Part shown: piece by piece, positions 8,773 to 20,593 of the stretch
How the letters are laid out: each line of letters opens with the position of its first letter
Position numbering within the stretch: the stretch's first letter is position 1
Origin: Noviherbaspirillum sp. Root189
GTDB taxonomy: Bacteria > Pseudomonadota > Gammaproteobacteria > Burkholderiales > Burkholderiaceae_D
Direction of reading: 5' to 3'
DNA: 64,000 bases
Assembly (NCBI RefSeq): GCF_001428545.1
Contig: NZ_LMHZ01000001.1
Location: forward strand, 186,961 to 250,960
The notes under the pieces: model-generated
What the model saw: only the letters and a program-made list of their open reading frames with translations
Told to the model about the DNA's origin: nothing
Database searches by the model: none
Program-made: the position numbers and the translations under genes

Positions 8773-9861
8773 TTAATCGCCGCTGCGTTGTGCCCTGCTG
8801 AACTCGTGGACTGCGTCCACCAGCACCGATACGGACTCAGGTGGGGTGAACTGCGAAATGCCGTGACCGAGGTTAAATACATGCCCGTGTCCGGCGGTCG
8901 GCTTGCCGTAAGAATCGAGCAGGTTTTTCACCTGGGTGCGGATCTGGTCGGTGCCGGCGAACAAGACATTGGGATCGAGATTGCCCTGTAAAGCGACCTG
9001 GTGCCCGACACGGGCTCGTGCTTTGCCAAGGTTCACCGTCCAGTCGAGGCCGACCGCATCGGCGCCAATACCGGCAATTTCTTCGAGCCAGAGACCGCCA
9101 CCTTTGGTAAAGACAATTGCCGGAATCTTGACCCCGTCGTGCTCGCGCTTGAGCTGTTGCATAACTTCGCGCATGTAACTCAACGAAAACTGCTGGTAGA
9201 TGCCATCGGCGAGCGCCCCACCCCAGGTATCGAAGATCATCACTGCCTGAGCTCCAGCCTCGATCTGCGCATTCAGGTAAGCGGCGACTGCCGTGGCATT
9301 GGTCTTCAGAATGTGATGCATCAGGTCGGGGCGGTTGTACAGCATCGTCTTGACGGTCCGGAAATCAGCGGAGCCACCGCCTTCGACCATATAGCAGGCA
9401 AGTGTCCATGGGCTGCCGGAAAAGCCGATCAATGGCACGCGGCCAGCCAGTTCGGTACGAATCTGCGTGACCGCATCGAACACGTACTGCAACGATCCGG
9501 CTTCCGGGGTCCGCAATGCCATGACGGCCTTTTCGTCGCGCAGTGGACGCTCAAACTTCGGGCCCTCGCCTTCGGCGAAATACAGGCCGAGGCCCATGGC
9601 GTCCGGCACCGTCAGAATGTCCGAAAACAGGATTGCCGCGTCCAGCGCATAGCGATTCAGCGGTTGCAGGGTCACCTCGGTTGCGTAATCGGGGCTTTTG
9701 GCAAGTCCGAGGAAAGAACCGGCGCGCTTGCGGGTCGCGCAGTATTCCGGCAGGTAGCGGCCGGCCTGGCGCATCAGCCAGAGCGGGGTGTAATCGGTCG
9801 GCTGGCGCAGCAAGGCGCGCAGGAAAGTATCGTTTTTCAGGTGGGCAAATGTGTTCGGCAT
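8773..9861 (-). CDS. hemE: Uroporphyrinogen III decarboxylase (HemE)
   Basis: HemE removes the four acetate carboxyls of uroporphyrinogen III to give coproporphyrinogen III in haem synthesis; it is cytosolic. The 362-aa protein carries the family signature near its N-terminus ([15 protein letters not shown], with the substrate-binding Arg residues) and the second signature [16 protein letters not shown]. Asp in [13 protein letters not shown] and the C-terminal NLGHGI loop are present. The frame could start 20 residues earlier at 9921, but family members begin at the equivalent of [18 protein letters not shown] and are about 355-365 aa, so ATG 9861 is chosen. Neither start has a clear Shine-Dalgarno. 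It is transcribed toward the DnaA-box region and priA. Confidence 0.94.
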   Translation of the reverse strand: MPNTFAHLKNDTFLRALLRQPTDYTPLWLMRQAGRYLPEYCATRKRAGSFLGLAKSPDYATEVTLQPLNRYALDAAILFSDILTVPDAMGLGLYFAEGEGPKFERPLRDEKAVMALRTPEAGSLQYVFDAVTQIRTELAGRVPLIGFSGSPWTLACYMVEGGGSADFRTVKTMLYNRPDLMHHILKTNATAVAAYLNAQIEAGAQAVMIFDTWGGALADGIYQQFSLSYMREVMQQLKREHDGVKIPAIVFTKGGGLWLEEIAGIGADAVGLDWTVNLGKARARVGHQVALQGNLDPNVLFAGTDQIRTQVKNLLDSYGKPTAGHGHVFNLGHGISQFTPPESVSVLVDAVHEFSRAQRSGD

Positions 9862-10019
9862 AAGAGGGGCTTTCTGTGAGCCGCCATTATCGCCGATGCC
9901 GAGGATTTCCTGCGGCTTCATGAGGATTTTGTCCGCGCCAACCTGTCCGATGCGATGCTTCTTAAGGCAATTGTCGTGAACGTCGGCGAAAATTACGTGG
10001 CTGGCTACCCGTGCGGCAA

Positions 10020-10517
10020 CTAGCGATGCAGGATTTTTCCATGCTGCTCTTCGTCGGCGATGCGACGAATGTAGGCGGCAAAGTCAGGATCTTCGCCCCG
10101 GAGAAGCTGCGGAAGCAAGTAGTAAAAATCTTCCCGGCGCGACCATTCACGCATGTAATCGTCCCAGGAATTCCAGCGTCGCAATGCCACCCCCTTCAGG
10201 TCATCCTCATAGGAAACAATGTAGGCCCGCTCGAACAATGCAATCAGCATTTCGTAGATGATGAGTGTTCGCTCACGCTGCTCATCGGTCAGGTTATTGC
10301 TCAGGGTGGCACTGCGCAGCTGCAAATCCGGATTGTTGAGAACAATCTTCAGGAAGTCGTTGTAGGCGTTTTGCAGAAGCTGATACGCCTCTTCATCTTC
10401 GGAGTCACGTTCTTTCCGCTGCTCGTACAGGAACAGGAAAATTGCAAATGGCAGGCCGAACACGGTGACCACAAAGCTGGCGGTTTCCCAGAAACCGGGG
10501 TCAGTGAAGTAATTCAT
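10020..10517 (-). CDS. Small membrane-anchored hypothetical protein
   Basis: This 165-aa protein has no recognised family. A single N-terminal hydrophobic helix (residues about 8-27, [20 protein letters not shown]) is followed by a charged cytoplasmic-looking region rich in Glu, Asp, Arg and aromatic residues (for example [20 protein letters not shown] near residue 120), probably helical. The chosen start at ATG 10517 puts the membrane helix at the N-terminus and has a weak GAGA upstream; the frame opens further, to 10622, without support. It lies 73 bases downstream of the GDSL esterase gene on the same strand, so they may be cotranscribed. The topology suggests a membrane-tethered soluble helical domain; function unknown. 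Confidence 0.65.
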   Translation of the reverse strand: MNYFTDPGFWETASFVVTVFGLPFAIFLFLYEQRKERDSEDEEAYQLLQNAYNDFLKIVLNNPDLQLRSATLSNNLTDEQRERTLIIYEMLIALFERAYIVSYEDDLKGVALRRWNSWDDYMREWSRREDFYYLLPQLLRGEDPDFAAYIRRIADEEQHGKILHR

Positions 10518-10590
10518 TGCAATCTCGCTAAGGATATTGCCATCGTACCGCCAATTTCCTTTGCCGGCGAGAATCGCTGCGGTGGCCAGG

Positions 10591-11328
10591 TTACCGCAGA
10601 TGGCTACCTGCCGCCTGTGCAAGCAGGTTTGCCCAGGCGGCGCAGCCGGCAGCCGAGGCGTGATAGCCGTCCGAGGCCATCAGGGCGCGATCCCGGACGT
10701 CAAGGGCGAGCGGAATATGCAGGGTACCGGGGGCGTACTGTGCGACGAGAGTCCGGGCGACGGCATCCAAGGTCTGAGCCTTGAGCCCCATGACATGGCG
10801 TAAAGGCTGCGGCAAGGCGGGAAAATGCGCCATCGGTGGTACGCCTGACACGATAGTGAGCGTCGGCGAACAGCGTTGCTCGATGGCGGCAAGGATGGCC
10901 GACAGGTCGCGGCGCCAGCGTGTTGCCGGCTGAAATGCGGTGGTGTCGTTGACGCCGAAAGCGATCAGCGCAATGTCGACCCGGGCTACCGGAATGGTGG
11001 GTACCACCTGTTCCAGTGCTTCGGCGGCGGTCACGCCATTCTTCCCGCAAGCGCGCCAGGCCACCGGGCGACGAAGCCGGACGGAGAGTGCTGCGGCGAA
11101 CTGACCGGTAATGGCTTCGTCGTATGTGGCGACGCCCACACCGGCAATCGGCGACTCACCGACGCCAAGCAGACGAAGCGGCAGTCCGTCGAACTGTGCG
11201 CCTGTAAGCCCATGGGCTGGTCCCGCGGCTTCCGGCAGCCTGGGTGTCAGGCGGCGGGTGCGCTTTCCCTGCAGGATAAGGAAAGGCAGCATGGGCAGGG
11301 CAACCAGTTCTGGCAAGTAATGGCGCAT
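10591..11328 (-). CDS. SGNH/GDSL hydrolase family esterase
   Basis: This 245-aa protein matches the SGNH hydrolase blocks: LLGVGESPIAGVG (residues 53-65) with the presumed nucleophile Ser in a GES variant of GDS, an oxyanion Gly in ACGKNGVTA, the block III Asn in IAFGVNDTTAF, and the catalytic Asp-His pair in ASDGYHASAAG near residue 222. Such enzymes hydrolyse carboxylic esters or thioesters. The N-terminus (ALPMLPFLILQG) is hydrophobic and could be a membrane anchor or uncleaved signal. GES in place of GDS is seen in an actinobacterial/proteobacterial subset, so activity is plausible. Substrate is unknown. Confidence 0.85.
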   Translation of the reverse strand: MRHYLPELVALPMLPFLILQGKRTRRLTPRLPEAAGPAHGLTGAQFDGLPLRLLGVGESPIAGVGVATYDEAITGQFAAALSVRLRRPVAWRACGKNGVTAAEALEQVVPTIPVARVDIALIAFGVNDTTAFQPATRWRRDLSAILAAIEQRCSPTLTIVSGVPPMAHFPALPQPLRHVMGLKAQTLDAVARTLVAQYAPGTLHIPLALDVRDRALMASDGYHASAAGCAAWANLLAQAAGSHLR

Positions 11329-11439
11329 CGGTTCAGGAGGTTAAGAGCATCTGCGTTCTGATGAAAGTATGGTGGAGCGAGCGGCTGTCACCATGCCAAC
11401 CGGGCGGGCGGACTACCGAGCGCGAAAGGCCGCCGCTGC

Positions 11440-12246
11440 TCAGCGGATCTTCAGACCGGCAAGCGCCGGGTTTGCTAGCGGATAGGCAAACTTCATGGCT
11501 TCCATGGTTTCGCAGACAATTGAAGCGATTGCCAGGTTGCGATGGGTCTTGGAGTCAGCCGGAATGATATACCAGGGCGCGTGGTCGGCGTCGGTCTCGT
11601 CAATCGCGGTCTGATACGCCTTCTGGTAGTCATCCCAGTGGATGCGTTCATCCAGGTCTTTCGGGTCGAATTTCCAGTGCTTTTCCGGATCGTCGACGCG
11701 TTCCTGCAGGCGTTTGCGCTGCTCATCCCGCGAAATATGGAGAAAAAATTTCAGCAATATCGTGCCGGTTTCCGACAGCATTCGTTCGAAGTCACGGATT
11801 TGTGCATAGCGCCGCTTGCATTCATCCGCGTCGATCCATTCGTGCACGCGAGTGATCAGCACGTCTTCGTAATGGCTGCGGTTGAAGATCGCCAGCTCGC
11901 CTTGGCCCGGCACCTGCTGGTGCACGCGCCACAGGTAATCGTGCTCCTTTTCGGACTGGGTTGGCGCCTTGAACGGTATCGTCCGGACGCCTAGCGGATC
12001 AATCTTGCCGAAGACGCCCTTGACGGTACCGTCCTTGCCTGACGTATCCATCCCTTGGAGGATGACGAGGATCTTGCGTTTGTGCTCGGCATAGAAGACG
12101 TTCTGCATGTCAGCGATGCGTTGCGCCATTTCATCGACACGCTGCTTGTCCGCATTCTTGTCGTCCGAGCTGAGCGACTTGTCGCCGGCCGCTTTATCTT
12201 CAATGTTCAGTTTTTTGGGTTTGCGAAATTCTTCGCGTGCGGTCAT
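11440..12246 (-). CDS. ppk2: Polyphosphate kinase 2 family nucleotide phosphotransferase
   Basis: This 268-aa PPK2 enzyme transfers phosphate between polyphosphate and nucleotides in the cytosol. It shows the Walker A-like loop GMDTSGKDGTVKG near residue 65, the Walker B region with NRSHYEDVLITRVHEW near 122, and the lid arginine region HISRDEQRKRL near 170. Length and the VDDPEKHWKFDPKDLDER stretch fit the single-domain class III PPK2 proteins that phosphorylate AMP and ADP, but substrate class is inferred. It sits just downstream of the atp operon terminator on the same strand, a fitting energy-metabolism neighbour but probably a separate transcript. Confidence 0.92.
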   Translation of the reverse strand: MTAREEFRKPKKLNIEDKAAGDKSLSSDDKNADKQRVDEMAQRIADMQNVFYAEHKRKILVILQGMDTSGKDGTVKGVFGKIDPLGVRTIPFKAPTQSEKEHDYLWRVHQQVPGQGELAIFNRSHYEDVLITRVHEWIDADECKRRYAQIRDFERMLSETGTILLKFFLHISRDEQRKRLQERVDDPEKHWKFDPKDLDERIHWDDYQKAYQTAIDETDADHAPWYIIPADSKTHRNLAIASIVCETMEAMKFAYPLANPALAGLKIR

Positions 12247-12370
12247 GGCTTCTCCATTGGGGAAACAGTTGCATGTGCTTGATCAGATGCTTCTATTCAT
12301 CTTACTGACCGCGACACGTTCGTTGGGTTCGGCGTTCCCGAGTTTCGAGCGGTTTTGCGGGCAACAAAAA

Positions 12371-12388
12371 AGGCAGCCGAAGCTGCCT
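12371..12388 (-). terminator. Rho-independent terminator of the atp operon
   Basis: Stem AGGCAGC / GCTGCCT with loop CGAA, flanked by A5 on one side and T on the other. Read on the minus strand it gives a GC stem followed by TTTTTTGTTGC. It lies about 25 bases beyond the atpC stop codon, at the expected place for operon termination. Confidence 0.85.
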
Positions 12389-12411
12389 TTTGATTTTACT
12401 GCCGTACCGGA

Positions 12412-12834
12412 TTAGCGTTTTTGACGCAGCTTCTGAATCGCTGCCAATTGCGCGACTGCAGCGGCCAGTTCAGCCTGTGCCTTCGCATAATCAATCGACG
12501 AATCCTTGTTCGACAATGCCTCTTCCGCCAGTTTCTTGGCTTCCGAAGCTTTCGCCTCGTCCAGGTCGGCACCGCGGATGGCCGTATCGGCCAGTACGGT
12601 GACGCCATTCGGCTGCACTTCGAGAATGCCGCCCGCCACGAAAACGAATTCGTCTTCGGCTTGGCCCGGCACCTTGATGCGAACCGCACCCGGCTTGATG
12701 CGGGTGATCAGCGGAGTATGCATCGGGTAGATACCCAATTCGCCCGCTTCACCCGGCAACGCGACGAACTCGGCTTCACCGGCGAAGATTTGTTCTTCGG
12801 CGGAGACGACGTCTACGTGAATAGTGTTTGCCAT
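12412..12834 (-). CDS. atpC: F1Fo ATP synthase epsilon subunit
   Basis: This 140-aa epsilon subunit is part of the F1 central stalk, which couples rotation to catalysis and can inhibit ATP hydrolysis. The N-terminal beta-sandwich is recognisable ([20 protein letters not shown], then [23 protein letters not shown] in part) and is followed by the C-terminal helical hairpin ([28 protein letters not shown]). It is the last gene of the operon, 208 bases beyond atpD. That gap is much larger than others in the operon and contains a stem-loop, suggesting separate control of epsilon level. The operon terminator follows. Confidence 0.96.
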   Translation of the reverse strand: MANTIHVDVVSAEEQIFAGEAEFVALPGEAGELGIYPMHTPLITRIKPGAVRIKVPGQAEDEFVFVAGGILEVQPNGVTVLADTAIRGADLDEAKASEAKKLAEEALSNKDSSIDYAKAQAELAAAVAQLAAIQKLRQKR

Positions 12835-13012
12835 GTTAGAACCTTATATGTTCGTCCGAAGATCCGGGAGTAGCAGGCTGACGAAAGGCGGCGGACCGCA
12901 TGCCGACAACCCTTACCGGATAACTGGTTTGCCCCTGTCCCCTTGCATGCAGAGGGAAAGGCTGGTTGCAGGATGGGACTTCCGAAGATGCGTTGACCGC
13001 ATCCTGCACCGG

Positions 13013-13030
13013 CCCTCCCCGAAGGGAGGG
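13013..13030 (-). other. Stem-loop in atpD-atpC gap
   Basis: A perfect 7-bp GC stem CCCTCCC / GGGAGGG with loop CGAA lies 12 bases after the atpD stop. There is no clear U tract on the minus strand (GGGCCGGTGC follows), so it looks more like an RNA-processing or stability structure, or an attenuator, than a full terminator. A second short stem (GATGCG...CGCATC, about 12988-13004) is adjacent. Confidence 0.5.
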
Positions 13031-13042
13031 AGCGAATCAGCA

Positions 13043-14479
<1,437 letters not shown>

Positions 14480-15349
14480 TTAAACCGCAGCCGCACCGGC
14501 GACGATCTCGGACAGTTCCTTGGTAATCGCAGCCTGACGGGTCTTGTTATAGACCAGTTTCAGTTCGCCGATCACGTTACCTGCGTTGTCCGAAGCGGCC
14601 TTCATCGCGACCATGCGCGCCGATTGCTCGGACGCCATGTTTTCGGCAACAGCCTGGTAGATCAACGCTTCGACATAGCGCACCAGCAGCTCATCGATGA
14701 CAGTCTGCGCATCCGGCTCGTAGATGTAATCCCATGCATGGGACGACTTATCCGCTTCCATCCGCTCGGACGACAATGGCAGGAGCTGATCCATCATCGG
14801 CTCCTGGCGCATCGTGTTGATGAACTTGGTGTAGCACACGTATACGGCGTCGAGCTTGCCTTCCTGATACGCATCGAGCAGCACCTTGACCGGTCCGATC
14901 AGCTTTTCCAGGTGCGGCGTATCGCCGAGCTGGATTGCGTGGGACACAACCTTCGCGCCAATGCGGTTCAGGAAACCGAAACCCTTGTTACCGATCGCAA
15001 CTGCTTCAACTTTCTTGCCCTGACCTTCGAGTTCACGCACCTTGGTGGTCACCTGACGCAGCACGTTGGTGTTCATGCCGCCGCACAGACCCTTGTCGGT
15101 CGTGACGACGATGATGCCCACTGTCTTTGCCGTGTCCTGCTTGACCAGGAACGGGTGTGTGTACTCGGGGTTGGCCTGCGACAAGTGAGCGGCGATATTA
15201 CGAATCTTGTCACTGTAGGGACGTGCCGAACGCATCCGGTCCTGCGCCTTGCGCATTTTGGATGCGGCGACCATTTCCATCGCCTTGGTGATCTTCTTCG
15301 TATTCTCAACGCTCTTGATCTTGCCGCGTATCTCTTTACCTGCAGCCAT
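14480..15349 (-). CDS. atpG: F1Fo ATP synthase gamma subunit
   Basis: This 289-aa central stalk subunit rotates inside the alpha3beta3 ring. The family N-terminus is present ([20 protein letters not shown], then [11 protein letters not shown]), forming the long coiled-coil helix. [16 protein letters not shown] marks the Rossmann-like core, and the C-terminal signature [17 protein letters not shown] is followed by the paired C-terminal helix ([13 protein letters not shown]). It is located between atpA and atpD in the standard order. Confidence 0.97.
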   Translation of the reverse strand: MAAGKEIRGKIKSVENTKKITKAMEMVAASKMRKAQDRMRSARPYSDKIRNIAAHLSQANPEYTHPFLVKQDTAKTVGIIVVTTDKGLCGGMNTNVLRQVTTKVRELEGQGKKVEAVAIGNKGFGFLNRIGAKVVSHAIQLGDTPHLEKLIGPVKVLLDAYQEGKLDAVYVCYTKFINTMRQEPMMDQLLPLSSERMEADKSSHAWDYIYEPDAQTVIDELLVRYVEALIYQAVAENMASEQSARMVAMKAASDNAGNVIGELKLVYNKTRQAAITKELSEIVAGAAAV

Positions 15350-15383
15350 GAGTACTTACTCCTTTAGCCTAAAGCTCCGTGGC

Positions 15384-16919
15384 TCAGAATGTTTTCTTGA
15401 AGTCGGCAATCGCGGAGGCCAGTGCTGCTTCGCCGTCCTTGTCGAGTTGCTTGGTGTCTTCAATCTTCTGCAGCAGGGCGCCGTGGCTGGTCTTCATGAA
15501 GTTGTGCAGGCCGGATTCGAATGCCAGTACGCGCTTCACGTCGATGTCGTCGAAATAGCCCTTGTTCACTGCGAACAGCGACACAGCCATCAGCGAAATC
15601 GGCAGCGGCGAGTACTGCGGCTGCTTCAACAGTTCGGTCACGCGTGCGCCGCGGTCGAGCTGCTTGCGGGTCGCTTCGTCGAGGTCGGAAGCAAACTGCG
15701 CAAACGCTGCGAGTTCACGGTACTGCGCCAAGTCGGTACGGATACCACCGGACAGGTTCTTGATGACCTTGGTCTGCGCTGCACCACCGACGCGGGACAC
15801 CGAAATACCGGCGTTGATCGCGGGACGGATACCAGCGTTGAACAGCGAAGTTTCAAGGAAGATCTGGCCGTCGGTAATCGAAATCACGTTGGTCGGAACG
15901 AACGCGGAAACGTCGCCAGCCTGTGTTTCAATGATCGGCAGCGCGGTCAGCGAACCGGTCTTGCCCTTGATTTCGCCTTTGGTGAACGCTTCGACGTAGT
16001 CAGGGTTCACGCGAGCAGCACGCTCGAGCAGACGACTGTGCAGATAGAACACGTCGCCAGGATAAGCTTCGCGGCCCGGCGGACGGCGCAGCAGCAGCGA
16101 AACCTGACGGTAAGCGACAGCTTGCTTGGACAGATCGTCATAAACGATCAGCGCATCTTCGCCGCGGTCACGGAAGTATTCGCCCATGGCGCAGCCGGAG
16201 TAAGCCGACACGTATTGCATCGCGGCGGATTCGGAAGCGGAAGCGGCAACAACGATGGTGTACTCGAGGGCGCCATTCTGTTCCAGCGCGCGCACGATGT
16301 TCTTGATGGTCGATGCCTTCTGGCCGATCGCGACATAGATACATGTCATGTTCTGGCCTTTTTGGTTGATGATGGTATCAACCGCAACAGCAGACTTACC
16401 GGTTTGACGGTCGCCGATGATCAGCTCACGCTGGCCACGGCCGATCGGCACCATCGCGTCAATCGCCTTCAGGCCGGTTTGCATCGGCTGGGAAACGGAT
16501 TGACGGGCGATAACGCCCGGAGCGATTTTTTCGATCGGAGCGGTCAACGCGGTGTTGATCGGGCCTTTGCCGTCGATCGGCTGACCCAGTGCGTTGACGA
16601 CGCGGCCACGAAGTTCCGGACCGATCGGCACTTCCAGAATACGGCCCGTGCACTTGACGGTATCGCCTTCGGAAATGTGTTCGTAGTCACCCAGGATAAC
16701 GGCGCCGACGGAGTCGCGCTCGAGGTTCAGCGCGAGGCCGAAGGTATTGCCTGGAAATTCCAGCATCTCGCCTTGCATCGCGTCGGACAGACCGTGAATG
16801 CGGCAGATACCGTCGGTCACGGAAATAACCGTGCCCTGATTGCGGATTTCAGCGGTTTCGCCAAGGCCTTGGATCCGGCTCTTGATCAGTTCGCTGATTT
16901 CAGACGGGTTGAGTTGCAT
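15384..16919 (-). CDS. atpA: F1Fo ATP synthase alpha subunit
   Basis: This 511-aa non-catalytic nucleotide-binding subunit of F1 contains a P-loop [15 protein letters not shown] near residue 169, the [18 protein letters not shown] Walker B region near 262, and the arginine-finger region [10 protein letters not shown] near 370. It begins [16 protein letters not shown], the usual form. The gene follows atpH by 58 bases and precedes atpG by 34. A 560-aa frame on the other strand is an antisense shadow. Confidence 0.98.
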   Translation of the reverse strand: MQLNPSEISELIKSRIQGLGETAEIRNQGTVISVTDGICRIHGLSDAMQGEMLEFPGNTFGLALNLERDSVGAVILGDYEHISEGDTVKCTGRILEVPIGPELRGRVVNALGQPIDGKGPINTALTAPIEKIAPGVIARQSVSQPMQTGLKAIDAMVPIGRGQRELIIGDRQTGKSAVAVDTIINQKGQNMTCIYVAIGQKASTIKNIVRALEQNGALEYTIVVAASASESAAMQYVSAYSGCAMGEYFRDRGEDALIVYDDLSKQAVAYRQVSLLLRRPPGREAYPGDVFYLHSRLLERAARVNPDYVEAFTKGEIKGKTGSLTALPIIETQAGDVSAFVPTNVISITDGQIFLETSLFNAGIRPAINAGISVSRVGGAAQTKVIKNLSGGIRTDLAQYRELAAFAQFASDLDEATRKQLDRGARVTELLKQPQYSPLPISLMAVSLFAVNKGYFDDIDVKRVLAFESGLHNFMKTSHGALLQKIEDTKQLDKDGEAALASAIADFKKTF

Positions 16920-16977
16920 GTTAACTCCTAATATTTTTCACTCTGCCTGGCTTGCGCCAGGGGTCAGAAGCAGCCAA

Positions 16978-17511
16978 TCACGATGCCAGGGCTACGTACA
17001 TGTTCTGCAGTTTGGCGCGGACCGAAGTGTCGAGCACTTCATCGCCGACTGCGACACGTACGCCGCCGATCAGGGAGTTATCCACTTTCACGGACGGATT
17101 GAGCTTGCGGCCAAATTTCTTTTCCAGCGTCGCTACCAGGTCTTTCACTTGGGCATCGCTCAGCTCGAACGCGCTCGTGATTTCCGCGTCGGCTGCGCCT
17201 TCCGCTGCATTCTTCAATGCATGGAACTGGGTGCCGATTTCCGGCAGCAGCGTCAGGCGGCCGTTTTCCACCAGCATCGCGACGAAGTTTTTCGCTTCGG
17301 GAGTGACACTGGATTTCAACAGCGACAGGAAGGTATCGACAATTTGTGCATCCGTATGTTTCGGATTGCTTGCGAAAGACTTGACGTCTGGATTGGCGGC
17401 AACCGCAGCCATTTCCGATACGAGATCGGTCCAGGCGGCGAGGTTGCCGGATTTGGCAACACGGAACAGTGCTTCTGCGTAAGGACGAGCAATGGTTGCG
17501 AGTTCTGCCAT
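16978..17511 (-). CDS. atpH: F1Fo ATP synthase delta subunit
   Basis: This 177-aa peripheral-stalk subunit links the b subunits to the top of F1. The start [20 protein letters not shown] and the C-terminal signature region ([20 protein letters not shown], then [12 protein letters not shown]) are family-typical. The gene begins 2 bases after the atpF stop, so the two are tightly linked. Confidence 0.96.
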   Translation of the reverse strand: MAELATIARPYAEALFRVAKSGNLAAWTDLVSEMAAVAANPDVKSFASNPKHTDAQIVDTFLSLLKSSVTPEAKNFVAMLVENGRLTLLPEIGTQFHALKNAAEGAADAEITSAFELSDAQVKDLVATLEKKFGRKLNPSVKVDNSLIGGVRVAVGDEVLDTSVRAKLQNMYVALAS

Positions 17512-17513
17512 GA

Positions 17514-17984
17514 TTACAGTTCAGTCTTCAGTTGGTTCAGCAGGTCGGCGTGGGCCGCTGCGTTAACCTCACGCTTGAGGATCTGCTCGGCGCCGCTCAC
17601 CGCGAGGGCGGCGACCTGGCTGCGCAGTTCTTCGCGTGCACGAGTGACTTGCTGTTCAGCATCGGCCTTGGCAGCGGCGATAATGCGCGCAGCTTCGTCG
17701 GATGCAGTCTTCTTGGCTTCTTCGATAATTGCCTGCGCACGCTTTTCAGCGTCGTTGATGCGCTTTTGGCCTTCATCACGGGCGGAAGTCAGTTCAGCCT
17801 GCGCACGCTTTTCAGCCGCAGCCATCTCTGCCTTGCCCCGGTCGGCGGCAGCCAGACCGTTCGCAATCTTCTCGGCGCGCTCATCGAGCACTTTCATCAG
17901 CGGCGGCCACACGAACTTCATTGTGAACATCGCCAAGATGAAGAAGACCACGAACTGTGCAATCAGGGTTGCATTTAAGTTCAC
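17514..17984 (-). CDS. atpF: F1Fo ATP synthase b subunit
   Basis: This 156-aa membrane-anchored peripheral-stalk subunit has an N-terminal transmembrane helix ([20 protein letters not shown]), followed by a long charged Ala/Glu/Lys-rich helix (residues about 35-130) that forms the right-handed coiled coil of the b dimer. The C-terminus ([12 protein letters not shown]) contacts delta. The gene lies between atpE and atpH. Confidence 0.97.
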   Translation of the reverse strand: MNLNATLIAQFVVFFILAMFTMKFVWPPLMKVLDERAEKIANGLAAADRGKAEMAAAEKRAQAELTSARDEGQKRINDAEKRAQAIIEEAKKTASDEAARIIAAAKADAEQQVTRAREELRSQVAALAVSGAEQILKREVNAAAHADLLNQLKTEL

Positions 17985-18080
17985 GGTATTTTTCCTTCTC
18001 AGAATAACGAGAGCCGAACCTGGGTCAGGTCCGGCGGCTGGAAATCGGCGGGTACCGGAGGCGGTACCCTGTGCGCCGGA

Positions 18081-18344
<264 letters not shown>

Positions 18345-18427
18345 TTAAAGTTAAAAATTAAAAACAAAATACCCAAAAACAAACTTCGTTACGTACTTCC
18401 TATCTTTCGATTCTTTACTGGCTGCTA

Positions 18428-19252
18428 TTAGTGGCCTTCATGCGCCTGACCGATGTAGATCAAGGTCAGCATCATGAAAATGAATGCTTGCAGGAACACG
18501 ATCAGGATGTGGAAGATCGCCCAGATGGAGCCGGCAACCACATGACCGAAGAAGCCGAACACGGTGGCTGTGGAGCCGAGCAGTGCAATCAGCAGAAACA
18601 CCAGTTCGCCTGCGTACATGTTGCCCCAGAGTCGCATACCGAGCGACACGGTGCGGGCGATGTATTCAATGAAGTTCAGCAGCAGGTTGAACGGTGCGAG
18701 CCAGATGCCGAACGGTGCGGCAAACAGTTCATGCACCCAGCCGCCGAGACCTTTGATCTTGACGTTGTAATAGAGAACCAGTGCCAGCACGCCGAGCGAC
18801 ATGCCGAGTGCGCCATTGAGGTCGGCGGTCGGGACGACACGGTGATGGATATCGATGCCGAACAGACGGAAGATGCTCGAGAACAGGTCCACTGGCAGGA
18901 AGTCGAGAGAGTTCATCAGGGCGACCCAGACGAAAACGGTCAGCGCCAGCGGGGCGATGAAGTCGCGCTTGCCATGCACGATGGACTTCGACTGGTCTTC
19001 TACCAGTTCGACGAGCATCTCGACGAAGGCCTGGAACCGGCCAGGTACGCCGGAGGTGGCATGGCGGGCTGCGCGATACATCAGGAGGCAGCCGATGATG
19101 CCAACGAAGATGGACCAGAAAATGGTGTCCATATTGATGATCGAGAAATCGACCATCTTTTCCTGGTGTTGGTTGGTCAGGTGTCCGAGGTGGTGGACGA
19201 TGTATTCTGACGCCGTTGGCGCGTGTGATGCCGCTTCAGTGGTAGATGCCAT
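18428..19252 (-). CDS. atpB: F1Fo ATP synthase a subunit
   Basis: This 274-aa membrane subunit forms the proton half-channels next to the c ring. The essential Arg lies in [20 protein letters not shown] near residue 210. Several hydrophobic helices are visible, and the C-terminus ends in a helix with a final GQAHEGH tail. The soluble N-terminal extension ([20 protein letters not shown]) is typical of betaproteobacteria. Its start is one base from the atpI stop. Confidence 0.97.
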   Translation of the reverse strand: MASTTEAASHAPTASEYIVHHLGHLTNQHQEKMVDFSIINMDTIFWSIFVGIIGCLLMYRAARHATSGVPGRFQAFVEMLVELVEDQSKSIVHGKRDFIAPLALTVFVWVALMNSLDFLPVDLFSSIFRLFGIDIHHRVVPTADLNGALGMSLGVLALVLYYNVKIKGLGGWVHELFAAPFGIWLAPFNLLLNFIEYIARTVSLGMRLWGNMYAGELVFLLIALLGSTATVFGFFGHVVAGSIWAIFHILIVFLQAFIFMMLTLIYIGQAHEGH

Positions 19253-19253
19253 G

Positions 19254-19592
19254 TCAGTGCCTAAATAATAAGATGATGTAACTTTTCAGCGCCACGATGA
19301 AAGCGGCGATCAGCGCCAGCCAGTTCAAATCGTGGTACAGCCAGACCACCGCACCCAATAGCGCGAGGGTCAATGCAATCTTGATAAATTCGCCGATGAA
19401 AAAAGTCATCGGATTGACCGCGCCGGGCTTTCTCGCGCTGATGAACAAGCGCAGAGCGAACAAGCCGTTTGGCACCACACAGCACAGCCCACCCAGAAGC
19501 GCCGACACCAGCGCATGTACGCCGCCCAGCATGCCGGCAATCAGTCCGGCGATAACCGTAGTTGCAAATTGCATGAGGACGATGTGCAGCAT
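19254..19592 (-). CDS. atpI: ATP synthase assembly protein I
   Basis: This 112-aa protein with four hydrophobic segments (for example [20 protein letters not shown] and [17 protein letters not shown]) belongs to the AtpI/Zinc-type family that helps assemble the c ring. It is the first gene of the operon and ends one base before atpB. Sequence in this family is poorly conserved, so the call rests on topology and position. Confidence 0.9.
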   Translation of the reverse strand: MLHIVLMQFATTVIAGLIAGMLGGVHALVSALLGGLCCVVPNGLFALRLFISARKPGAVNPMTFFIGEFIKIALTLALLGAVVWLYHDLNWLALIAAFIVALKSYIILLFRH

Positions 19593-20031
19593 AAAGGTCC
19601 GAATCGTGCAATCCGTGCCACCAGAAGAACGCTTCTGATGCCTGCTACGGGCCGCGGTGTTTCAAGGTGGTGCGTTTTGTGAAACCACGGGATTATAAGT
19701 GTTTTCCGCAGTCACCGTCAAACAATTGCCGGCCTGAATGCCGCATGGATGCTACGGTAAAACTACGATAGACAGCTTTACACATCCTCGAGTGATGCCA
19801 TCCTGCACCGGTTTGTCGACCACCTTTCCATCCATGAAAAGAATAGGTCTGACGGGTCGGCATCACAATTACCTGGTAAGTAATCAGTCATGTGCCCTGC
19901 CCCGCTTGGGCGCATCGCGCCAACGTGCCGTCGATACTCTGTTGCGACTGTTTATTTTGTTGCAACGGCAGTATTTGCCTATGGGCGTATTGCCCGGTAC
20001 TGACTGTTGCTGACCATTACTGCCCGGACTC
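19593..20031. other. Intergenic region upstream of the atp operon
   Basis: These 439 bases between atpI and the alpha/beta hydrolase gene should hold the atp operon promoter on the minus strand. No convincing -35/-10 pair or operator could be identified by eye. An open frame at 19738-20013 on the plus strand has no Shine-Dalgarno, poor composition and no family resemblance and is not accepted as a gene. Confidence 0.4.
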
Positions 20032-20580
20032 TCAGCGCCGCGCCAGCATTCCCAGCCACTCCCGTCCCTCCGGCCAGTCGCCAAGCCCGCTGTCGCCGTT
20101 GATATGTCCACGCGGACCGATATCGTAGAAGCCGGCGCTCCAGTTAGCCGCCCAGGCCCGCGCACGCGATAGTTCACACCACGGATCGTCCGATGAAGCG
20201 GCGACGATCGCTGGAAACGGAAGCGGTGCGCGTGGCATCGGCGAAAAGCCGGTGATGAACGCGGGGAAATCCTCACGCTCGACATCAGGGGGCGCGACCA
20301 GCAATGCGCCAAGAACCTTGCTGCCATGCGCAGCCTGATGGTGCTGGCTGGCCCACCACGCAGTCAGCGCGCAGCCCATGCTGTGCGCAGCAAGCACGAC
20401 CGGTCCGTCGGCTGCAGCGATGGCGGCGTCGAGCATGGCTACCCAGTCATGCCGGTCAGGCTTGTCCCAGTCTTTTTGCATGACACGCCTCGCATTCGGC
20501 ATGATGGCTTCCCAGACGGTTTGCCAGTGGCCTTCGCCGGAGTTATACAAGCCGGGCAGGATCAGGACGCTGTAGGTCAT
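20032..20580 (-). CDS. RBBP9/YdeN family alpha/beta hydrolase
   Basis: This 182-aa serine hydrolase opens with VLILPGLYNSGEGHWQTVWE, the family N-terminus. The nucleophile elbow is AAHSMGCALTAWW (Ser near residue 67), the Asp is in the ASSDDPWCE segment near 130, and the His is in GPRGHINGDSGLGDWPEG near 158. The substrate is unknown; relatives are small esterase-like proteins. It begins 13 bases after the parB stop on the same strand, so it is likely the last gene of the mnmG-rsmG-LysE-parA-parB transcript. Confidence 0.88.
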   Translation of the reverse strand: MTYSVLILPGLYNSGEGHWQTVWEAIMPNARRVMQKDWDKPDRHDWVAMLDAAIAAADGPVVLAAHSMGCALTAWWASQHHQAAHGSKVLGALLVAPPDVEREDFPAFITGFSPMPRAPLPFPAIVAASSDDPWCELSRARAWAANWSAGFYDIGPRGHINGDSGLGDWPEGREWLGMLARR

Positions 20581-20593
20581 GGTTGGGCGGAAT

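Noticed and set aside
15249-16931. 560-aa open frame on the plus strand across atpA
   Set aside because: Antisense to atpA, a certain gene; the long frame is a by-product of codon bias in a highly expressed gene and resembles no family.
19738-20013. 91-aa plus-strand frame upstream of the atp operon
   Set aside because: No ribosome-binding site, no recognisable features, and it lies in the likely atp promoter region.
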